Origin: Halomonas aestuarii
Lineage (GTDB): Bacteria; Pseudomonadota; Gammaproteobacteria; Pseudomonadales; Halomonadaceae
NCBI RefSeq assembly: GCF_001886615.1
Contig: NZ_CP018139.1
Span: 930,001-994,000, forward strand
Direction: 5' to 3'
DNA: 64,000 bases
Below are positions 22,125-31,171 of this stretch, piece by piece. A model generated the notes under the pieces. The model ran no database searches. It was given only the letters and a program-made list of their open reading frames with translations, and was not told the DNA's origin. Each line of letters starts with the position of its first letter. Positions within the stretch are counted from its first letter, which is position 1. The translations under genes and the position numbers were made by a program.

Positions 22125-22199
22125 CAACTTGCCTGCTCGGTGCTCGCCGAGGCGTCTTAGGGCCGGCTCGGTCATCACGAGCCGGTCGGAACAAGCCGG

Positions 22200-23720
22200 T
22201 CAGAAGAAGCCCAGCGGGTTGATGTCGTAGCTCACCAGCAGGTTCTTGGTCTGCTGGTAATGCTCAAGGGCCACCTTGTGGGTCTCGCGACCGACGCCGG
22301 ACTTCTTGTAGCCGCCGAAGGCGGCATGGGCCGGGTACTGGTGGTAGCAGTTGGTCCAGACGCGCCCGGCCTGGATGCCGCGGCCCATGCGGAAGGCGAC
22401 GTTCATGTCGCGGCTCCAGACGCCGGCGCCGAGGCCGAACTCGGTGTCATTGGCGATGGCCAGGGCCTCCTCCTCGTCCTTGAAGGTGGTCACCGCCACC
22501 ACCGGACCGAAGATCTCCTCCTGGAAGACGCGCATGCTGTTGTTGCCCTTGAGCAGGGTCGGCTGGATGTAGAAGCCGTTGTTGATGGCCGGGTCCAGGG
22601 TCTCACGCTGGCCGCCGGTCAGGAACTCGGCGCCCTCCTCGCGGGCGATGTCCATGTAGGACATGATCTTGTCGAACTGCTCCTGGGAGGCCTGGGCCCC
22701 GACCTGGACGTCGGTATCCAGCGGGTTGCCGCGCTTGATCGACAGGGTGCGCTCCATGACCCGGGCCATGAAGTCCTCGTACATGCTCTCCTGGATCAGG
22801 GCGCGGGACGGGCAGGTGCACACCTCGCCCTGGTTGAAGAAGGCCAGCACCAGGCCTTCCACGGCCTTGTCGATGAAGGCCGGCTCGGCGTTCATGATGT
22901 CGGCGAAGTATATGTTCGGCGACTTGCCGCCCAGTTCCACGGTGGAGGGGATGATGTTGTCGGCGGCGCACTTGAGGATATGCGCGCCCACCGGGGTGGA
23001 GCCGGTGAAGGCGATCTTGGCGATGCGCTTGCTGGTGGCCAGCGCCTGGCCGGCCTCGGCGCCGTAGCCGTTGACGACGTTGAGCACGCCGGGCGGCAGC
23101 AGGTCCCCTACCAGCTCCATCAGCTTGAGGATGGAGGCCGGGGTCTGCTCGGCGGGCTTGAGCACGATGCAGTTGCCCGCCGCCAGCGCCGGCGCCAGCT
23201 TCCAGACGGCCATCAGCAGCGGGAAGTTCCAGGGGATGATCTGCCCCACCACCCCCAGCGGCTCGTGGAAGTGGTAGGCCACGGTGTTGGCGTCGATGTC
23301 CGCGGCGGTGCCTTCCTGGGCGCGGATGCAGCCGGCGAAGTAGCGGAAGTGGTCGATGGCCAGCGGCAGGTCGGCGTTCAGGGTCTCGCGCACCGCCTTG
23401 CCGTTGTCCCAGGTATCGGCCACGGCGAGCATCTCGAGGTTCTGCTCCATGCGGTCGGCGATCTTGAGCAGGAGGTTGGAGCGCTCTGCGGCGGAGGTCT
23501 TTCCCCAGGCCGGGGCCGCCTCATGGGCGGCGTCCAGGGCGAGGTCGATGTCCTCGGCGGTGGAGCGGGGGATCTCGCAGAACACCTCGCCGTTGACCGG
23601 GCTGACGTTGTCGAAGTACTGGCCCTTCACCGGGGGGACGAACTTGCCGCCGATGTAGTTGCCGTAGCGCGGCTCGAAGCTGACGACCGAACCGGCCTGT
23701 CCAGGGTTGGAATAGATCAT
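22200..23720 (-). CDS. exaC: NAD-dependent acetaldehyde dehydrogenase, ExaC/AldB type
   Basis: Oxidises acetaldehyde and related aldehydes to acids, as the second step of ethanol oxidation. The 506-residue protein starts [25 protein letters not shown] and ends [13 protein letters not shown], closely following P. aeruginosa ExaC as I remember it. The NAD-binding loop is FTGSTPVG, the general base lies in VELGGKSPN and the nucleophile in [11 protein letters not shown], around residues 265-305. GGAGTCACGCC precedes the ATG. A LuxR-type response regulator is divergent from it, as in ethanol-oxidation loci where AgmR/ExaE-type regulators control such genes, so that regulator is a fair candidate controller. 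Confidence 0.93.
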   Translation of the reverse strand: MIYSNPGQAGSVVSFEPRYGNYIGGKFVPPVKGQYFDNVSPVNGEVFCEIPRSTAEDIDLALDAAHEAAPAWGKTSAAERSNLLLKIADRMEQNLEMLAVADTWDNGKAVRETLNADLPLAIDHFRYFAGCIRAQEGTAADIDANTVAYHFHEPLGVVGQIIPWNFPLLMAVWKLAPALAAGNCIVLKPAEQTPASILKLMELVGDLLPPGVLNVVNGYGAEAGQALATSKRIAKIAFTGSTPVGAHILKCAADNIIPSTVELGGKSPNIYFADIMNAEPAFIDKAVEGLVLAFFNQGEVCTCPSRALIQESMYEDFMARVMERTLSIKRGNPLDTDVQVGAQASQEQFDKIMSYMDIAREEGAEFLTGGQRETLDPAINNGFYIQPTLLKGNNSMRVFQEEIFGPVVAVTTFKDEEEALAIANDTEFGLGAGVWSRDMNVAFRMGRGIQAGRVWTNCYHQYPAHAAFGGYKKSGVGRETHKVALEHYQQTKNLLVSYDINPLGFF

Positions 23721-23856
23721 GGCGTGACTCCTGAATGTTGTCGTTGTGGAGATGCACCCCCCAGTCTTGGTGAGTCAGGCCTTCTGCGACATACTCCGGT
23801 GGCAGGAGACGGCCTCCTCCTTCGGTAGGAGGCGAGACGATGCCAGGAGGAATGCC

Positions 23857-24537
23857 ATGCACACCCTGATGGTCGCCGACGACCATCCGCTGTTCCGCGA
23901 GGCCATCGCGACGGTGATCGAGGCGGGCCTCCCCGACAGCCGCCTGCTGGAGGCGGAGAGCCTGGCCGAGGCCCTGGGCCACGCCGCGGACTGCGAGGCG
24001 CTCGACCTGGTGCTGCTCGACCTCGGCCTGCCCGATGCGAGCGGGCTGGAGGGACTCCGCGCCCTGCGCGAGGCCCATCCCGCCCTGCCGGTGGCGATAC
24101 TCTCCGCGGACCAGGAGCGACGCACCATCCTCGAGGCCATCGACCTCGGCGCGGTGGGCTACATCCCCAAGTCGACGCCCCGCCGGGACCTGCTCACGGC
24201 GCTGGCCCGGCTTTTGGAGGGGCAGCTCTACCTGCCCCCGGACATCATGCGTCGTCCGCCGGCCCCGGCTCACCGGCCCCCCTCCGCCGACGAGGCCGAC
24301 CGGGAGCGCCTGTCGGAGCTGACCGACAAGCAGCTCGAGGTACTGATCCGCCTGACCCGCGGCGCCTCCAACAAGGTGATCGCCCGGGAGCTCGGCATCG
24401 CCGAGACCACGGTGAAGACCCATGTCTCGGCAATCCTGCACAAGCTCGGCGTACCGGGACGCGTCCAGGCGATCCTCGCCGCCGGCGCGGTCGACCTCGA
24501 TGCCCTGCTGGCCGACCGGCACGCCGCCTCACGCTGA
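23857..24537 (+). CDS. LuxR/NarL-family response regulator
   Basis: A 226-residue two-component regulator. Receiver: acidic pair VADDHPLFRE, phosphoacceptor Asp55 in LVLLDLGLPDASGLEG and Lys in GYIPKSTP. The LuxR-type helix-turn-helix (about residues 155-215) reads LTDKQLEVLIRLTRGASNKVIARELGIAETTVKTHVS. CAGGAGGAA precedes ATG 23857; an earlier in-frame ATG at 23746 would add 37 unlikely residues. It is divergent from exaC and convergent with the NahK-type kinase, whose last 9 bases overlap it. It resembles ExaE/AgmR-type regulators of alcohol oxidation. The overlapping hybrid kinase is a possible partner, though it carries its own receiver. Confidence 0.88.
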   Translation: MHTLMVADDHPLFREAIATVIEAGLPDSRLLEAESLAEALGHAADCEALDLVLLDLGLPDASGLEGLRALREAHPALPVAILSADQERRTILEAIDLGAVGYIPKSTPRRDLLTALARLLEGQLYLPPDIMRRPPAPAHRPPSADEADRERLSELTDKQLEVLIRLTRGASNKVIARELGIAETTVKTHVSAILHKLGVPGRVQAILAAGAVDLDALLADRHAASR

Positions 24538-25929
24538 GCCGCCCTCCTGCAGGGCGATGAGCTGCATGCGCAGCCGCAGCGGCTTGAGGGGCTTGAGCAG
24601 GCAGCCGTAGCCCTGCTGGCGTGTCAGGCTCTTGATCGCCGCATCGTGATTGGCGGTGATCACCACCACCGCCAGTCCGGGCTGGCGCTCGCGAAGCCGC
24701 GCCGCCACCGCCAGGCCGTCGGGGGCCTCGTCGCCCAGGTGGTAGTCGACCAGCAGCACATCCGCGGTCTCGCCGTCCGCCTCGGCTTCCAGGGCGCCCG
24801 GGGATGTCGCGGTCCGCACCCGGCAGCCCCACCCCGCGAGCAGCGCCGCCATGCCCTCGCAGATCCCGGGATCGTTGTCGACGACCCAGACCCGCATGCC
24901 CGCCAGGGCGTCTCCCTGCCAGGACGGCGCCGCGGCCGGGGAAGAGCGCGGCGACGCCGGAGGCCGACCGTAGGGCACCCGCACCGAGAAGAGCGAGCCG
25001 CGACCCGGCACGGAGGCCAGCCGCAGGGGATGCTCGAGCATGCCCGCGATGCGATCGACGATGGCCAGTCCCAGCCCCAGGCCGCGATCCTCGGCGTCGC
25101 GGCTGACGCCCAGGCGCTGGAACTCCTGGAAGATCGCCTCGCGCTGCGCCTCGGGAATGCCGGGCCCGCTGTCGCCCACCAGGATCTCGAGCCCGTCGGG
25201 GTGACGCCGGCAGCCCAGCAGGATGCTGCCACGCTCGGTGTAGCGGATGGCGTTGGTCAGGAAGTTGCGCACCACCCGGGCGAGCAGCGCCAGGTCCGAG
25301 GCGACCACCGCCCCACTTCTGACGTAGTGGAAGTCGAGCCCCCGCGCCGCGGCCATCTGGCGGTACTCCTCGGCCAGCACGTCGAGCAGCCGGGCGACGG
25401 GGAACGGGGCGATGTCCGGCGCCAGCACGCCGGCATCGAGCCGCGAGATGTCCACCAGGGTGCCGAGCAGCGCCTCCACGTCCTTGAGGGAACGCCCGAC
25501 GTGGCCCACCAGCCGGCTCGAGGGCTCGGGAAGGTCGTGATCCTCCAGGGCGCTGGTGAAGAGTCGGGCGGCATTCAGCGGCTGCATCAGGTCGTGGCTC
25601 ACCGCGGCCAGGAAGCGGGTCTTGGAGAGGTTGGCCGCCTCGGCCTCGGCCTTGGCGACATGCAGCTCGGCCAGGGTCTGCTGCAGGGTCTCGGTGCGCT
25701 CGCGCACCTGTTCGGCGAGCAGCACGGCATGCTCGAAGGCGGCATAGGGGGCCCCGCCCGCCACGCCCGCGGACTCCACCCGCTCCATCAGCGCCGTGGT
25801 GATCCGCCGCAGGCGAGCGTTCTCCTCCAGCAGCTCCCGCTCGCGGGCCGAGGCGTCCTCGGGGATCGCCCGAGACCGGGCGAGATCCAGCGGCGACCCC
25901 GGTGACGATCCGGTCGATGTGCGCGCCAT
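24529..25929 (-). CDS. NahK-type (NosP-associated) hybrid histidine kinase with C-terminal receiver
   Basis: A soluble 466-residue kinase. A coiled coil at about 27-55 leads to the phosphoacceptor motif FLAAVSHDLMQPLNAARLF with His112 (the H-D-L-x-Q-P-L-N-A-A-R-L form is characteristic of NahK/ErcS' kinases), N-box VRNFLTNAIRYT (N222, N226), G-boxes DSGPGIPE and GLGLGLAI, and a receiver at about 345-465 with Asp395 (LLVDYHLGD). No PAS or membrane segment is present, so input must come from a partner; in P. aeruginosa and others that partner is the NO-sensing FIST protein NosP. Here nosP lies 5 kb upstream and a remnant of a nosP 3' end overlaps this start. No clear ribosome site is seen, consistent with a start evolved inside another gene. 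Confidence 0.85.
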   Translation of the reverse strand: MARTSTGSSPGSPLDLARSRAIPEDASARERELLEENARLRRITTALMERVESAGVAGGAPYAAFEHAVLLAEQVRERTETLQQTLAELHVAKAEAEAANLSKTRFLAAVSHDLMQPLNAARLFTSALEDHDLPEPSSRLVGHVGRSLKDVEALLGTLVDISRLDAGVLAPDIAPFPVARLLDVLAEEYRQMAAARGLDFHYVRSGAVVASDLALLARVVRNFLTNAIRYTERGSILLGCRRHPDGLEILVGDSGPGIPEAQREAIFQEFQRLGVSRDAEDRGLGLGLAIVDRIAGMLEHPLRLASVPGRGSLFSVRVPYGRPPASPRSSPAAAPSWQGDALAGMRVWVVDNDPGICEGMAALLAGWGCRVRTATSPGALEAEADGETADVLLVDYHLGDEAPDGLAVAARLRERQPGLAVVVITANHDAAIKSLTRQQGYGCLLKPLKPLRLRMQLIALQEGGSA

Positions 25930-25985
25930 GAGGCTGCTCCCAGGGGTTGACGCCGATCTCCCGCCGGCGGGCCGCCGCGGGAGGC
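25866..25985 (-). pseudogene. Remnant of the 3' end of a FIST/nosP gene overlapping the kinase start
   Basis: On the minus strand, out of frame with the kinase, about 35 codons read EIGVNPWEQPHGAHID, then IVTGVAAGSRP. This matches the C-terminus of the intact FIST protein (VIGFNTYGEQHHGTHINQ, then TFTGVAIGSRP, near 31172-31280). The DNA match covers roughly 100 bases (25874-25972 against 31192-31293), about 80 % identical in the better half, with one 3-base gap. It records a former arrangement in which nosP ran directly into the kinase gene. Confidence 0.75.
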
Positions 25986-26010
25986 GAACCGTCGACGGGG
26001 TGGCGCAGGC

Positions 26011-27120
26011 TCAGTACATGCGGTGGCGGAACAGCCAGCCGGCTAAGGCCAGCGTCGCCACGCCGATGACCGCCATGGGCCAGAACTGGTCGATCAGCAG
26101 GTGGAACGGCGTGCCCTCGAGAAAGACCCCCCGCAGCACCACCATAAAGTAGCGCATCGGATTGATCAGGGTAAGGTCCTGCACCAGCGGCGGCATGTTG
26201 GCGATCGGCGTGGCGAACCCCGACAGGATCACCGCCGGCACCAGGAACAGGAAGGACCCCAGCACGGCCTGCTGCAGCGTCGCCGACAGGGCCGAGATCA
26301 TCAGCCCCACGCCGACCGCGGAGAGCAGGAACAGGCCGAGACCGACGTAGAGAGTGGCCAGGTGCCCCCTCAGCGGGATGTCGAACCCCCACACGGCCAC
26401 GGCGATGATCGCCGTGGCCTCCAGCAGGCCGATGACAAGCCCCGGCATGGCCTTGCCGACCAGGATCTCCATGGGGTGCATCGGGGTGACCAGCAGCTGG
26501 TCGAAGGTGCCCTGCTCGCGCTCGCGGGCCACGGACATGGAGGTGACCACCATCACCACCACCAGCACCAGCAGCCCGACGATGCCCGGCACGATGAACC
26601 AGCGACTGACCAGGTTCGGGTTGAACCAGGCCCGGGTGACCAGGACCGACGGGGGCGTTGGTCCGCCGTGCGCCTCCAGCCAGTCCTCGCCGAACCCGCC
26701 GACGATGCTGCGCGCGTAGCCAAGCGCAATGGCGGCGGTGTTGGAGTTCCGTCCGTCGAGGATCAGCTGCACCCCGGCCCCGTCGGCCGAGCGCAGGTCA
26801 TGGGAGAAGCGCGGCCCGATCGACAGCACCATCAGCGCCTCGCGGTCGTCGATCAGCCGGGCGATCTCCTCCTGGCGGTGGACCCGGGCGACCAGCTCGA
26901 AATGCTCGGAGCCGGTGAAGCGCGCCACCAGGGCCCGCGCCTCCGGACCGCCATCGCGGTCGTAGACCGCCATTGGCACGTGGTTGAGGTCGAAGGTGGC
27001 GGCGAAGCTGAACACGATCAGCTGGATGATCGGCGGTACGACGATCACCACGCGCGCCCGCGGGTCGTGCAGCAGGGCGAGGAATTCCTTGATCATCAGG
27101 GCATGGATGCGCTGCCACAT
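26011..27120 (-). CDS. ABC-2-type efflux permease, YhhJ-like (second permease)
   Basis: Inner-membrane permease of 369 residues. One N-terminal membrane helix (VVIVVPPIIQLIVFSFAATFDLN) is followed by a large extracytoplasmic domain (about 45-165) and five more membrane helices with the ABC-2 motif MSVAREREQGTFDQLLVTPM near residues 194-213. It begins 3 bases after the first permease and is the last gene of the HlyD-ATPase-permease-permease operon. Proteins of this YbhR/YhhJ type export drugs, antimicrobial peptides or other hydrophobic compounds. Substrate unknown. Confidence 0.87.
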   Translation of the reverse strand: MWQRIHALMIKEFLALLHDPRARVVIVVPPIIQLIVFSFAATFDLNHVPMAVYDRDGGPEARALVARFTGSEHFELVARVHRQEEIARLIDDREALMVLSIGPRFSHDLRSADGAGVQLILDGRNSNTAAIALGYARSIVGGFGEDWLEAHGGPTPPSVLVTRAWFNPNLVSRWFIVPGIVGLLVLVVVMVVTSMSVAREREQGTFDQLLVTPMHPMEILVGKAMPGLVIGLLEATAIIAVAVWGFDIPLRGHLATLYVGLGLFLLSAVGVGLMISALSATLQQAVLGSFLFLVPAVILSGFATPIANMPPLVQDLTLINPMRYFMVVLRGVFLEGTPFHLLIDQFWPMAVIGVATLALAGWLFRHRMY

Positions 27121-27123
27121 GGG

Positions 27124-28284
27124 TCACTCCAGCCGCTTGTGCAGGCGTCGGCGGCTGACGCCGATGAAGAAGACCGCCATCGCTGCCAGCGCCAGGGCGT
27201 TGGGAAGGATGATCGACCAGACGTTGCCGGCGAGGAAGAGCGTGTGCAGCAGCACGACGAAATAGCGGGCGGCGATCACGTGGGTCAGCACCTGCAGCCA
27301 GCCGGGCATGCTGCCGATGTCGAAGATGAAACCTGAGAGGATGAAGGCCGGCAGGAAGGTGGTGATGATCGCGAGGATGCCGGCGACGAACTGGTTTCGC
27401 GCCACGATCGAGATCAGCAGGCCCATGCCCAGGGCCGCCAGCAGGAACAGCGCGGAGACGCCGACCAGGACCAGCAGGCTGCCGCGCAACGGCACCTCGA
27501 ACAGGAATAGCGCCATGCCCACCGACAGCGCCATGCCGCCCATGCCGAGCACGAAGTAGGGAATCAGCTTGCCGAGCAGGATCTCGCGCAGGGTGATGGG
27601 GGTGACCATCAGCGCCTCCAGCGTGCCGCGCTCCCACTCCCGAGCCATCACCAGCGCGGTGAGCAGCGCCCCGATCAGGGTCATGATCACCGCGATCAGG
27701 CCGGGCACCAGGTAGTCGCGGCTGCGCAGCTCGGGGTTGAACCAGACGCGCCCCTCGAGCACCACCGGCACGGGCAGCGTCAGCCCGCGGTCCCGGGCCA
27801 GGCTGGCCTGCCACTCCTGCCAGGTGGCCGCGACGTAGCCCTGGATCAGCCGGGCGTGGTTGGCGTCCACGCCGTTGACGATCAGCTGGACCGGGGCCTG
27901 GGTGCCGTCGAGCAGCCGCGTGCCGAAATCCGCCTGCAGGTGAAGGATGGCGTCGACCTCCCCGGCGCGCAGCGCCGCCTCGGCCGAGGGCATGTCGGGC
28001 AGCACCACGGGGCTGAAGTAGGTGGAATGGCGGAAGGCCCCCACCAGGCTCTCGCACTGGGGGCAGGGAGCGTCGGCCACGAAGGCGACCGGCACGTGCT
28101 TCGCATCCAGGGAGACCCCATAGCCGAACAGCAGCAGCAGCACCACCGGCATCACGAAGGCGATGGCGATGCTCGAGGGGTCGCGCAGGATCTGCAGGAA
28201 CTCCTTGCGCAGCAGGCCGCGCAGCCGCTGTGCGCTGCCACCGCGGGGGGCATCCTGTCGGGGCCGTGCCGGATCAGGTCGCAT
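27124..28284 (-). CDS. ABC-2-type efflux permease, YbhS/YhhJ-like (first permease)
   Basis: Inner-membrane permease of 386 residues with the same layout as its neighbour: first helix IAIAFVMPVVLLLLFGYGVSLD, external domain with a C-x-x-C pair (CPQC, near residue 74), then five helices including VMAREWERGTLEALMVTPIT. The start overlaps the ATPase stop by 11 bases. Two unequal permeases probably pair as a heterodimer under the tandem ATPase. No key motif is missing. Confidence 0.88.
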   Translation of the reverse strand: MRPDPARPRQDAPRGGSAQRLRGLLRKEFLQILRDPSSIAIAFVMPVVLLLLFGYGVSLDAKHVPVAFVADAPCPQCESLVGAFRHSTYFSPVVLPDMPSAEAALRAGEVDAILHLQADFGTRLLDGTQAPVQLIVNGVDANHARLIQGYVAATWQEWQASLARDRGLTLPVPVVLEGRVWFNPELRSRDYLVPGLIAVIMTLIGALLTALVMAREWERGTLEALMVTPITLREILLGKLIPYFVLGMGGMALSVGMALFLFEVPLRGSLLVLVGVSALFLLAALGMGLLISIVARNQFVAGILAIITTFLPAFILSGFIFDIGSMPGWLQVLTHVIAARYFVVLLHTLFLAGNVWSIILPNALALAAMAVFFIGVSRRRLHKRLE

Positions 28285-30091
28285 CGCGGGCGGTCCCCTC
28301 GGTCTGCTCGATCAGCGCCACGAAGGCGTCCTCCATGGACGGGTGGGGGCGATCCTCCCGGCGCGCGTCCCGCCGGATGGCCTGCGGCGAGCCCTCGGTG
28401 AGGATGCTGCCCCGCGACATGATCACCAGCCGGTCGCAATACTCGGCCTCGTCCATGAAATGCGTGGTGACCATGATGGTCACGCCAGCGTCGGCCAGCG
28501 CGCTGATGCGGTTCCAGAAGGCGCGTCGCTCCAGCGGGTCGACGCCGGAGGTAGGCTCGTCGAGAAACAGGATGTCCGGCTCGTGCATCAGGGCGCAGGC
28601 CATCGCCAGGCGCTGCTTGTAGCCCAGCGGCAGGTTGTCCGCCTCCTCGTCGGCAAGGGGGCCCAGGTCGAACTCGTCGACCGCCCAGTCCAGGCGCTCG
28701 CGCAGGCGGGCCCCGCGCAGGCCGTAGCTGCGGGCGAAGAAGCGCAGGTTCTGCTGCACGGTCAGCACGCCGTAGAGCGCAAAGGTCTGGGACATGTACC
28801 CGAGCCGGGCCCGGGCCCGTGCGGCGGCCTGGCGCAGGTTGACCCCGGCGACCGACAGCCGGCCCTCGCTGGCGGGCAGGAGCCCGCTGAGCATGCGAAA
28901 GGTGGTCGACTTGCCGGCGCCATTGGCCCCCAGTAGCCCGAAGATCTCGCCGCGGCGGACCGCAAAGGCGATACCCCGGACCGCCACGAAGTCGCCGAAG
29001 CGCCGGGTAAGGTCGCTGACCTCGATCATCGGGGTGTCGTCGCCGGGCGGAGACTGCCCGTTCCCATCGGACGCCGCCGGGCGGCAGGAACCGCCCGCGT
29101 GGGACGCCTCGGGCTTGCCCCTTCCCGATGCCCGCAGCCGGGCGACGAAGGCGTCCTCGAAGCGGTGGTCGACCGGCTGCCAGTCGACGGCCGGCAGAGT
29201 CGGCGGCTGCCCGGACGCCTCGAGGAGGGTCCGCACGCCGTCGCCGTCGATCACCGCATCGAGGACACCAGGCATGGCCGCGATGTCGACCTGCAGGTGA
29301 CGCCGCAGGCGCTGCTGGCTCTGCGCGTACCAGACCCGTCCGCTCAGGTCGGCCCCGAAGCGCTCCGGCGCCTGCTGCCCGAGCACCCGGCCCTCATGCA
29401 TCAGCACCACCTCGGCGCAGCGTTCGGCCTCGTCGAGGTAGGCCGTCGAGAGCAGCACGCTCATGCCCTCCTCCTCGACCAGCCGGTAGACGATGCGCCA
29501 CAGCTCACGGCGCGAGATCGGGTCGACTCCGACGGTCGGCTCGTCAAGCAGCAGCAAGCGGGGCGGACGGACCAGGGTGCACGCCAGGCCGAGCTTCTGC
29601 TTCATGCCGCCGGAGAGGCGACCGGCGAGCCGCTCCGTGAAGGGCTCGAGACCGGTCATCGCGAGGAGCTCACGGTAGCGCCCCGGTCGTTCGGCGGCGG
29701 CGAGCCCCTGAAGGTCGGCGTACAGGTCGAGGTTCTCCTGCACGGAGAGGTCCTCGTAGAGGCCGAAGCGCTGGGGCATGTAGCCGATGCTGGCCTGCAC
29801 ACTGAGCGGGTCGGCCACGACGTCGATGTCGAGCACCGAGAGGCTGCCCCGGTCCGGCACCAGCAGGCCGGCGATCAGGCGCATCAGGGTGGTCTTGCCG
29901 GCACCGTCGGGGCCGATCAGGCCGGTGACCTGCCCCGTGCGGAGGCGAAATGCGGCGCCGTCGACGGCGCGGATCTCGCGGGGGCCGCTGCGGAAGGTCT
30001 TGCAGAGACCCTCGACGACCAGGGCGTCGCGCGCTGCGGAGGCACGCGACGCTGCGGGAGGTGGCGCGTCCCCGGCATGGCTCACGGGCAC
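28274..30091 (-). CDS. Tandem ABC ATPase of a drug-efflux system (RbbA N-terminal/YbhF-like)
   Basis: A 605-residue protein with two nucleotide-binding domains in one chain. Domain 1: Walker A GPDGAGKTT, signature LSGGMKQKLGLAC, Walker B LLLLDEPTVGVD. Domain 2: Walker A GANGAGKST, a degenerate signature LPLGYKQRLAMAC and FLDEPTSGVD. A roughly 60-residue linker with PEASHAGGSCRP separates them. It lacks the membrane domain of full RbbA. It overlaps the HlyD-type gene by 10 bases upstream and the first permease downstream, so the complete exporter is encoded in one tight unit. Confidence 0.9.
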   Translation of the reverse strand: MPVSHAGDAPPPAASRASAARDALVVEGLCKTFRSGPREIRAVDGAAFRLRTGQVTGLIGPDGAGKTTLMRLIAGLLVPDRGSLSVLDIDVVADPLSVQASIGYMPQRFGLYEDLSVQENLDLYADLQGLAAAERPGRYRELLAMTGLEPFTERLAGRLSGGMKQKLGLACTLVRPPRLLLLDEPTVGVDPISRRELWRIVYRLVEEEGMSVLLSTAYLDEAERCAEVVLMHEGRVLGQQAPERFGADLSGRVWYAQSQQRLRRHLQVDIAAMPGVLDAVIDGDGVRTLLEASGQPPTLPAVDWQPVDHRFEDAFVARLRASGRGKPEASHAGGSCRPAASDGNGQSPPGDDTPMIEVSDLTRRFGDFVAVRGIAFAVRRGEIFGLLGANGAGKSTTFRMLSGLLPASEGRLSVAGVNLRQAAARARARLGYMSQTFALYGVLTVQQNLRFFARSYGLRGARLRERLDWAVDEFDLGPLADEEADNLPLGYKQRLAMACALMHEPDILFLDEPTSGVDPLERRAFWNRISALADAGVTIMVTTHFMDEAEYCDRLVIMSRGSILTEGSPQAIRRDARREDRPHPSMEDAFVALIEQTEGTARDAT

Positions 30092-31119
30092 GGATCGGCG
30101 CCCTGGTCGACCGGCTCCGCCGCCAGCGGCACATGCACGGTCACCGGCATGCCGAGGCGCAGCCGGCCCTGCGGATTGCAGGCGTGGACGTGCACCTGGT
30201 AGACCAGTTCGGAGCGCACCCGCGTGGTCTCCACCGACTTCGGCGTGAATTCCGCCGTCGGGGAGATGTAGCCGATCCAGCCATCGACCGGCTGGTCGGG
30301 GAAGCTGTCGCTGACGATGGTGGCCGGCAGGCCGGGGCGGACGTGGCCGAGGTCCTGGCCGTCGACGTAGACCCGCGCCCAGATCGGTTCGACGGGCGCG
30401 AGGCTGAAGACCGGCTGGCCGGGCGACGCTATGTCGCCCGGCTCGAGGATGCGGTTGCGGACGATGCCGTCGGCGGGGGCCTCGAGTTCGGTATCGGCGA
30501 CGGCGATCTCGGCCAGTTGCAGACGCGACTGGGCGGCGGCGACCCCGGCGCGCGCCTCGGCGATGTCCTCCTGGCGCGGCCCGGCGATGGCCAGCGCCAG
30601 GGCCTGCTGGTCGGCGTGCAGCCGCCCCAGGGCGGCGTCGCGGGTGGCCCGTGCCTGGTCGGCGCTCTGACGGGAGGCCATGTCCTGACGGGCCAGTCGC
30701 GCGGTGCGCTGATAGGTCAGGCGGGCGGCGGTGAGGTCGGCCTCGTCGGCCTCCACCACCGCGCGCAGGCGCTCGATCTCCTCGGGACGCGAGCCCGCGA
30801 GCAGCCGATCCAGCGCCGCCTGGCGGGCGTCGAGCTCGGCGCGGCCGGCGGCGAGGTTGGCCTGGAAGCGGCGGTCGTCCAGGGTGGCGAGCAGCTCGCC
30901 CTGCTCGACCCGGTCGCCGGCCTGCACCAGGATGCGCTCGATGCGCGCGCTCTGGTCGAAGGCGAGCTGGACCTGGCGCAGGTCGATGTTGCCGAAGAGG
31001 GTCAGTCGGTCGGATGGCGCCTGTTCGCGACTGGCCTGCCAGGCCACCGCCAGGCCGATGCCGACCACGAGGGCCAGTGCGGCCAGGATGAGAAGGCGCC
31101 GCTTGCCCGGCTTCGTCAT
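30082..31119 (-). CDS. HlyD-family membrane-fusion (periplasmic adaptor) protein
   Basis: A 345-residue adaptor anchored by one N-terminal membrane helix (LLILAALALVVGIGLAVAW). The biotinyl-lipoyl half-motifs flank a long helical hairpin: IERILVQAGDRVEQGELLATLDD before it and ELEAPADGIVRNRILEPGDIASPG after it, with Ala/Arg/Leu-rich coiled coil between (about 85-200). It links the inner-membrane exporter to an outer-membrane channel not encoded nearby. It is the first gene of the four-gene efflux operon, 52 bases downstream of nosP; GGAGAGACCTGATCC precedes the ATG. YhiI/YbhG is the closest E. coli arrangement. Confidence 0.88.
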   Translation of the reverse strand: MTKPGKRRLLILAALALVVGIGLAVAWQASREQAPSDRLTLFGNIDLRQVQLAFDQSARIERILVQAGDRVEQGELLATLDDRRFQANLAAGRAELDARQAALDRLLAGSRPEEIERLRAVVEADEADLTAARLTYQRTARLARQDMASRQSADQARATRDAALGRLHADQQALALAIAGPRQEDIAEARAGVAAAQSRLQLAEIAVADTELEAPADGIVRNRILEPGDIASPGQPVFSLAPVEPIWARVYVDGQDLGHVRPGLPATIVSDSFPDQPVDGWIGYISPTAEFTPKSVETTRVRSELVYQVHVHACNPQGRLRLGMPVTVHVPLAAEPVDQGADPCP

Positions 31120-31171
31120 GGATCAGGTCTCTCCTGCAATCCGTGCGGGGTGTCGAGGCCGGGGCATGGCG

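Noticed and set aside
24245..26392. A 715-codon minus-strand frame spanning the kinase and permease ends
   Set aside because: It is a shadow frame, except for the short stretch that encodes the FIST remnant, which is reported separately.
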